From NCBI RefSeq assembly GCF_010093535.1, contig NW_022985187.1, forward strand, positions 159,735 to 171,902: 12,168 nt of DNA. The letters run 5' to 3'. The position numbers and the translations under genes are program-made. How positions within the stretch are numbered: position 1 is the stretch's first letter; each line of letters starts with the position of its first letter. The stretch comes from Lindgomyces ingoldianus (lineage: Eukaryota; Ascomycota; Dothideomycetes; Pleosporales; Lindgomycetaceae). The notes under the pieces are model-generated. The model was not told the origin of the DNA. It worked only from the letters and a program-made list of their open reading frames with translations, and searched no databases. This document shows positions 8,189 through 12,168 of the stretch, piece by piece.

Positions 8189-8650
8189 CTATCTAATACT
8201 AATTTGCTAAGCATTATGCAACAACTATATAACAGCGCAGGCAAGACAATAGGTCTAAATGCAGTAGGAATCTAGTTAGAGGCATATAGAAGTGCGTGGG
8301 GACTTAGAACCTAGGAATGCTATTAACACCTATAGGCCTTATATAAAAAATATTAGAAAACTACTAAGCTAGCTAAAAAAAAAAAAAGGTGCAACTAAAT
8401 ACTTAAAAAAATAAAAGTAACTATAAAAGATAAAGTTAAGTTATAGTTAAAGCTAATATAAAAACTTATTACATAAGTTCTAAGCAACTTAAGATAAAAT
8501 AATTTATAAAAATTATTATAAACTATTCTTTAACCTAAATAACTTACTATAAAAATAGAATAGTAAGTAGCATAGATATCACTAAAAGTAAGCTTTTAAA
8601 GAAAGATAGAAGTGTATTATAAGAGAGACAAATTGCTACTAAGCCTTACT
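8189..8650. other. Degenerate flank, no assignable gene
   Basis: This is host-side sequence right of element A. It includes a 13-base A run near 8375 and is Lys/Asn/Tyr-rich in translation. On the plus strand, readable pieces such as NAINTYRPYIKNIRKLLS (from about 8318) can be found, interrupted by TAA/TAG, but I recognise no family in them. It may be the remains of an older coding repeat. No RNA gene or regulatory site is seen. Confidence 0.4.
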
Positions 8651-9037
8651 TGTTAGAATTTATGCTTATATACAAAGTACAGGTCATGTGACCTCTAAAC
8701 AGGTCAGGGGAGGCCATACTAGCCCGCTCTAGGACATCTAGCCTTACACCTACCTTAATGTGCTAACTATTGCTCTAAGCAAGCTTTGCTTTTACAGATC
8801 ATTTATGAACTGTCGTAGTATTTTAATACTTACATACTATTATATTAAACTATTTAGTTATATAGATAAGAAAGATACTAAAGACTTTTTATTAACTAAA
8901 GCCTTTTAGTTTAAAACTTTCTATTCTTTTTAATTAAGATTACCTTTAGAAAAGTTATATAAAGCGTACTAAAGTAGAAACTTAAAGACTACTAATAACT
9001 TATTAAGATTAAAGATAACTACTAATGCTTAACTTTT

Positions 9038-9074
9038 AACTACTAACTTCTAACTACTAACTACTAACTACTTA
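9038..9074. repeat. Short TAACTAC tandem repeat
   Basis: About five imperfect 7-bp units of TAACTAC (with TAACTTC variants) lie in tandem. The array is short and irregular and the unit does not match the fungal telomere repeat TTAGGG/CCCTAA. It is most simply a microsatellite in decayed DNA. Confidence 0.7.
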
Positions 9075-9251
9075 CTTTAATAATAGCTAAACTTGCTTTT
9101 ATAAAACTTAAAGCTAGACCTTCTTAATTTAAAGTTAAGCTACAGTAACTTAGCTTTTAAAAGGTTAAAATCTACTAACTGTAATAAAGTAGGCGCTCCG
9201 CCTGCTAAGCTAATACAATACAACTTTCCCTACTGTACTAAAAGGTACACA

Positions 9252-9278
9252 CAAGAATACTTAAGCTAAGTATTCTTG
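9252..9278. repeat. Perfect 12-bp-arm hairpin
   Basis: CAAGAATACTTA, loop AGC, then TAAGTATTCTTG: all 12 arm bases pair. It lies inside the possible LTR remnant, about 20 bp before a TA-dinucleotide run. No T-tract follows that would suggest a terminator. It could be a regulatory or structural part of a small non-autonomous element. Confidence 0.75.
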
Positions 9279-9402
9279 CATAGTATAATATATATATAGA
9301 TAATGCTAGGGTAAGCACTAGCACTAGCAGTTGTCTCTAGCCTAGCCTAAACCTCTATAAACGAGAGAAGGCCACGTAGTTGACTGTGCCGACCTTGTTA
9401 CA

Positions 9403-9504
9403 CTAACTACTAAATTACCTCTAATAATGCCTTAAATCACCTCTACAACTCTAATAGTAAAGGATCTTTTAGGTACTTTTAATAATACCTTAATGCTACC
9501 TTAC
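9403..9504. other. AT-rich spacer
   Basis: TAC/TTA-rich sequence leads into the broken frame at 9505. The plus strand has repeated CTCTAATA-like words (9419 and 9450) but no clear unit. No gene or site is recognised. Confidence 0.4.
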
Positions 9505-9891
9505 TAAGCGTATGCCTAAGATTAATAACTATATAGATAGCAAAAAACTAATATTTAGATAATAGTAGGCCTTAATTAACAAGCTAGACATTAATGTAGA
9601 TTACTATTAGAGTAGGTGCGCACACATAGCGTTTAGTTTAGAGACTACTGTTAGTATTATAAAGAGATATTTTAGAGCAAGGACATCTAGCTAAATTAGG
9701 CTAGTTTTAGTTTAAAAAGGTAGAGAATATAACAGTAATACTTCTTACTCTAATTACTACTAATAAGGACTATTAATTTATAAAAAGAGGGGTAGTGTAA
9801 TAATTCTTATAAATTATTCTATCTTAGGTTGCCTAGAATCTATCTAAAGGGTTCTTATATTAGCTCTAACTCTAAACTAGCTCTAACCCTG
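9505..9891 (+). pseudogene. Unassigned broken reading frame
   Basis: One plus-strand frame can be followed from the ATG near 9510: MPKINNYIDSKKLIFR, three stops, ALINKLDINVDYY, a stop, SRCAHIAFSLETTVS, IIKRYFRARTSS, a stop, and onward. The first 65 codons have five stops, all TAA or TAG, consistent with lost Gln codons. SLETTVSIIKRYF looks like a recognition helix of a helix-turn-helix, so a transposase N-terminus is possible, but I cannot name the family. After about 9700 the frame degrades further (GLLIYKKRGS is still readable) up to the B LTR. It may be interrupted by that insertion. Confidence 0.35.
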
Positions 9892-10518
9892 TATTACAAT
9901 CCTTACTCGCGGTAATGCGAGTACACGGGCCTTAGTGGGTATAGCGAAAAGGAGGGCGCGGCGTCACCGGATGTACGGTCTGGCTAATGCCGCGGGTTGG
10001 GTAAAAAGAGTTAGAATGGGTAGTCCTAATCATGGTTTGCCCTTAGACAACAGTATAAGGCGCTAGGTTAAACAGTTCTGTTAAACAGGAAGAAAGGTAT
10101 ATATAGTACAAGATATACAGATAGTATTTAGCTTGTTATAAAGCTAAAAGGCTACTTAGTCTATATAAAGAATAAACTAAACATTAATTACACTTTTTTA
10201 AAGTTAATTTTCCTCTAGTCTATATAGAAACTAGTAGTTTATAAAATTATGCTGTAGGCTGCTTAAGCATACAAGAACGTGCAGCATTCTAGTGCTATCT
10301 TATACAGGCTGTTGCACATTTTTCCTTTACATCCCTATTAGACAAGGCACTTACCTAGCAGCTAGTCTATCTGCCCTAGGCTCTTTTTGTCTAAGCCTAT
10401 TACTTTTTTTTATTTTAGTATAAACAGGTTTTATTTTTATTTGTTAAGAGAGTAGAGCACTTTAAGAAGGTCTATAGTAGTCTACCTGTAAACTGCATAG
10501 TGTAGTAGGGACGTAACA
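9892..10518 (-). repeat. 3' LTR of element B
   Basis: 627 bp, from TATTACAATCC (family TG changed to TA, a RIP-type change) to GACGTAACA. It shares with element A the ACAATCCTT start, GGTTTGCCC, GTTAAACAG, GGTATATATAGT, GATATACA, GGCTACTTAGTC (A: TGCTACTTAGTC) and AATAAACTAA blocks, and the TAACA end. The first 120 bp are distinctly GC-rich (for example GGAGGGCGCGGCGTCACC near 9951), whereas the rest is AT-rich. An ACTCGC-GGTAAT-GCGAGT hairpin lies at 9905-9922. Confidence 0.9.
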
Positions 10519-10542
10519 CGCAGGCCTCCCTCTCTAGCAGCG
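10519..10542 (-). promoter_or_regulatory. Polypurine tract of element B
   Basis: The minus strand reads CGCTGCTAGAGAGGGAGGCC followed by TGCG against the LTR, the counterpart of 1103-1126. About 38 of 45 bases from 10519 to 10563 match element A (1103-1147), including TAGCAGCG and CTCTGCTTACAC. The perfect stem seen around A's tract is not complete here. Confidence 0.8.
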
Positions 10543-11186
10543 TTCTTGCTGCTCTGCTTACACTGCTATAAGTGTTAGAATTTATTTATTACTTATAAGT
10601 TTCTTTTTATAAAAGCTTTTTATAAGTCTACTTTTTTTTTAACTATAGCTTACTAGCTATGCTGTGTTTATTATTTTTATACTACTATATATTTTAACTT
10701 TTTTTAGTAAATAAAGATGTGTTTTTATAGTTTTTATTACTTATTTAGTTTTTTTATGTTCTAACCTTATTATTAAATAAATGTGTTAAGTGTTTTTAAA
10801 AAAGAAGTTATTATAATACCTTTATTTTAAACACTACTTAGAAAAGGCTTAAAAAGAGAAGGTCTTAAATCTTATAAAAAGTTAAAAGTGCCTAGGCTAA
10901 GCAAAGTGTAGTAGTAAAGTGTTAGGCTTATAAAGCTATAACTACGCTAGAGCAGCTTTAATTATTAAAGGCTTATAAGTTATATAAAAAGAAATAGCTA
11001 AAGCTACTTAAAAGTTAAAAAGTAAAGTATTTAAAAAAGACTTATTATTACTAGATAAAATAAAAGCATTTAAGGGAAAAGCTACTAAGCTTTTACCTTC
11101 TTAGCCTACTTCTCTTAGTTTTTATCCCTCTATATTACTGCTATTTAGTGCTAGTCTAGCTTTTATCTCTTTCTACTCTAATAAGC
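10543..11186 (-). other. 3' internal sequence of element B
   Basis: AT-rich and heavily mutated, colinear with 1127 to about 1790 of element A through shared words (TGTGTTAAGTGT, GGCTTATAAG, GATAAAATAAAAGC). No protein domain is readable, as in A, so it is probably the 3' non-coding part of the element. It ends where the 369-bp solo LTR begins. TAAGC at 11182-11186 is the left copy of that insertion's target duplication. Confidence 0.7.
11182..11186. repeat. Target-site duplication of solo LTR (TAAGC, left)
   Basis: TAAGC directly precedes TGTCAGAT and recurs at 11556-11560 right after ATCTGACA. Confidence 0.88.
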
Positions 11187-11555
11187 TGTCAGATATGCGC
11201 ACCTACTGTCAAGACAGGAGGAACACTTGACGAAAGCTGCTACATAGTACGAGCAATAAGCTCGAACAGTATATTGCTGCAAATTGCTGCATGTTGCAGC
11301 ATTTTGCAGCAAATTGCAGCAAATTGCAGCATGTTACAGCATTTTGCAGCATTCTGCAACAAATTGCAGCATGTTGCAAGCTGGTCGCGCATAGGGCAAG
11401 TGCGCGAGGGACTCGGATCGGAAAAACAAAAGCCGAGCAACACGAGTAGAGCAGAAAAGGATTGATAAATTAATACAATCAATGATAATCCTATACATCA
11501 TATCCAAACCCATCATTCATCTCAGGAAGCCTAGAAACAATGCTTCAATCTGACA
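11187..11555. mobile_element. Solo LTR, nearly free of RIP (copy 1)
   Basis: 369 bp with perfect 8-bp inverted ends TGTCAGAT...ATCTGACA, the TG...CA rule and a 5-bp duplication TAAGC on both sides. Together these indicate a solo LTR left after recombination. It interrupts element B: A-B colinearity resumes on its far side with about the missing length. Base composition is ordinary, with many CA, CG and TG dinucleotides, so it probably arrived after RIP of B. Inside are CTGTC-AA-GACAG (11206-11217), CGAGC-AATAA-GCTCG (11250-11264), a 10-bp tandem array (11271-11380) and a non-repetitive right half. Transcriptional direction and copia or gypsy origin cannot be told. The short open frames here are repeat artefacts. 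An inverted second copy starts at 11955. Confidence 0.85.
11271..11380. repeat. 10-bp tandem array, 11 units, inside the solo LTR
   Basis: Eleven consecutive decamers follow a TTGCAGC core preceded by AAA, ATG or ATT; the last unit has drifted. The first two units carry TTGCTGC instead. The spacing is exactly 10 bp throughout. Reading it in any frame gives a repetitive Cys/Leu/Gln/Ala peptide, which explains the only open frames above 60 codons in the window. Copy 2 of the LTR carries the same array, entering the window end from 12143. Confidence 0.9.
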
Positions 11556-11560
11556 TAAGC
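11556..11560. repeat. Target-site duplication of solo LTR (TAAGC, right)
   Basis: TAAGC follows ATCTGACA and matches 11182-11186. Confidence 0.88.
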
Positions 11561-11700
11561 TTTTGCCTAGGTAGTTTTATTTAAATAAAAAAAGTAGTAC
11601 TTCTTTAGTAGTTAGTAGGCATTTATTAAGTTCTTAATTAGTTTTTATGTATTTTTACTAGTAGTTAAGCTATTTTTTTTTATTTTACTAAAAGCTTTTA
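11561..11700 (-). pseudogene. Element B chromodomain fragment
   Basis: The minus strand reads KAFSKIKKNSLTTSKNT, a stop at the family Trp position, then KLIKNLIN, parallel to EFLVK...SKNT-stop-KLAKNLRN of element A (1825-1905). At the DNA level, ATGTATTTTTACTAG and TATTTTACTA match A near 1857-1890. This shows B is also a chromovirus and that its pol lies to the right. Homology stops at CTTTTA (11700), where the DNA transposon begins. Confidence 0.75.
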
Positions 11701-11954
11701 ACGTACTTCACAGGCAAGTTGCTTACACACCTAAGTTGCTTACTTTTGCTAAGACCCTACTAAACTACTCTTTTTACACTAATGCATTCTCTATAACACT
11801 ACTTAGACGCGCTAAAAGAATGTTAAATACAGCTTACGCTCTAAGCTTTTAAATAAGATATAAAACTCTTAAAAAACATGCTACAGCTATGTGCAGAGTT
11901 CTATAAAAGATAATAAATAACTATAGCGCTAGACAACTTTTACAAGCTAATTCT
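11701..11954 (+). mobile_element. Fragment of a pogo/Fot1-like (Tc1-mariner) DNA transposon
   Basis: Element B homology ends at a TA dinucleotide (11699-11700), followed by ACGTACTTCACAGGCAAGTT, a likely terminal inverted repeat beginning, with AAGTTGCTTAC repeated twice (about 11717 and 11734). Insertion at TA is the rule for this superfamily. From about 11790 one plus-strand frame with only two stops (both TAA) reads LLRRAKRMLNTAYALSF, a stop, IRYKTLKKHATAMCRVL, a stop, KIINNYSARQLLQANS. This resembles the N-terminal helix-turn-helix of fungal pogo-type transposases (an AA-x-x-[YM]-x-VP-type helix followed by NR-x-x-GR). The element is cut at 11954 by the second solo-LTR copy; its remainder should continue past that copy. 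Confidence 0.6.
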
Positions 11955-12168
11955 TGTCAGATTGAAGCACTGTTTCTAGGCTTCCTGAGATGAATGATGG
12001 GTTTGGATATGATGTATGGGATGATTGATTGATTGTATTAATCGTGTTGATTTATCGATCCTTTTTCTGCTCTACTCGTGTTGCTCGGCTTTTTGTTTTG
12101 CCGATCCGGGTCCCTCGCACACTTGCCCTATGCGCGACCAGCCTGCAACATGCTGCAATTTGCTGCAA
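11955..12168. mobile_element. Second copy of the TGTCAG LTR, opposite orientation, cut by window end
   Basis: It starts TGTCAGATTGAAGC and runs as the reverse complement of copy 1, back into the 10-bp array at 12143. Most bases match copy 1, which lacks a few bases near 11465-11485 (CAACACGAT in copy 1's sense). The preceding five bases are ATTCT (11950-11954); the partner duplication would lie about 160 bp beyond the window. Base composition is ordinary, with no RIP bias. Whether it is another solo LTR or one end of a full element cannot be seen. Confidence 0.8.

Larger units (their letters stand above)
8651..9402. mobile_element. Possible solo LTR or LTR remnant (unconfirmed)
   Basis: The stretch opens with TGTTAGAATTT, a common LTR-type start, and is followed by a GC-richer island (8680-8760) holding GGTCA-TG-TGACC. 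It could end at CCTTGTTACA (9402), just after another GC-richer segment with CTATAAACGAGAG (about 9354-9366) that could be a TATA-proximal region. Against this, no 5-bp target duplication matches (TTACT before, CTAAC after), and the ends are not a clear inverted repeat. The middle is AT-rich with a 7-bp tandem array and a strong hairpin, listed separately. Confidence 0.25.
9892..11700 (-). mobile_element. Element B: 3' part of a second, interrupted chromovirus
   Basis: A relative of element A in the same orientation. It comprises an LTR (9892-10518), a polypurine tract (10519-10542), 3' internal sequence (10543-11186), an inserted solo LTR (11187-11555 plus duplicated bases), and a chromodomain fragment (about 11600-11700). 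A DNA transposon then cuts it off. A and B share ordered blocks but are much more diverged than A's two LTRs, so they are separate families or old copies. The rest of B, if present, would lie right of the window. The left 5-bp flank is CCCTG (9887-9891); its partner is not in view. Confidence 0.85.

Noticed and set aside
8370..8390. The 13-base A run as a poly(A) tail of a LINE or processed copy
   Set aside because: No target duplication, no upstream reverse transcriptase and no defined start; A runs are expected in such AT-rich DNA.
9038..9074. Telomere-like repeat
   Set aside because: The unit TAACTAC is short, irregular and not TTAGGG/CCCTAA; about five units only.
11240..11516. Open frames of 60-80 codons on both strands over the solo LTR
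   Set aside because: They overlap each other on opposite strands, arise from the 10-bp tandem array (repetitive Cys/Leu/Gln/Ala peptide), and lie within an LTR with defined ends and target duplication. The open frames reflect low stop content, not coding.
11187..11555. Reading the 369-bp element as a MITE or other DNA transposon
   Set aside because: The inverted ends are short (8 bp), start TG and end CA, and the target duplication is 5 bp, which fits a solo LTR better than a TA- or 8-bp-duplicating DNA element. It cannot be fully excluded without a full-length relative.
1..12168. Mitochondrial origin because of the high A+T content
   Set aside because: The window holds nuclear-type LTR retrotransposons with target duplications, transition-only LTR divergence and a pogo-like relic, and no mitochondrial gene, tRNA or rRNA.

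Overview
The window looks like a gene-free, AT-rich, transposon-filled block from a filamentous ascomycete (Pezizomycotina) genome. A Dothideomycete is a guess, not something I can show. The pattern is that of repeat-induced point mutation (RIP): TA dinucleotides are everywhere, coding frames are broken mostly by TAA/TAG, and the two LTRs of one element differ only by transitions. No intact gene, tRNA, rRNA or CRISPR array was found. Everything recognisable is a mobile element or a relic of one.

Layout. 1-509 is AT-rich flank with short tandem repeats. 510-8183 is a complete, dead Ty3/gypsy chromovirus (element A) on the minus strand. It has 593-bp LTRs at 510-1102 (3' LTR) and 7591-8183 (5' LTR), a 5-bp target duplication ATTAC on both sides, and a polypurine tract at 1103-1126. 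From right to left it reads gag with a CCHC knuckle, aspartic protease, reverse transcriptase, RNase H, integrase and chromodomain. Catalytic residues in protease, RT, RNase H and integrase are lost by G-to-A changes on the coding strand. 8189-9891 is degenerate sequence with a GC-richer, LTR-like island, a perfect 12-bp-arm hairpin and a broken reading frame I could not assign.

9892-11700 is the 3' part of a second, related chromovirus (element B), also minus strand: a 627-bp LTR, a polypurine tract, about 0.6 kb of 3' internal sequence and a chromodomain fragment. B was then hit by later insertions. One is a 369-bp solo LTR at 11187-11555 (TGTCAGAT...ATCTGACA, TSD TAAGC) that carries an 11-unit, 10-bp tandem array. 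Another is a pogo/Fot1-like DNA transposon fragment at 11701-11954. Inside that sits a second copy of the solo-LTR family at 11955-12168+, in the opposite orientation and cut by the window end.

Relative history (inference): A and B inserted and were mutated by RIP; the pogo-like element landed in B; the TGTCAG LTR family arrived last, since its two copies keep normal base composition and are very alike. The points most worth checking are the inward-rising RIP gradient across LTRs, a U5-end hairpin whose stem differs between A and B while pairing is kept, the conserved block beside the polypurine tract, and the inverted pair of nearly un-RIPed LTRs.
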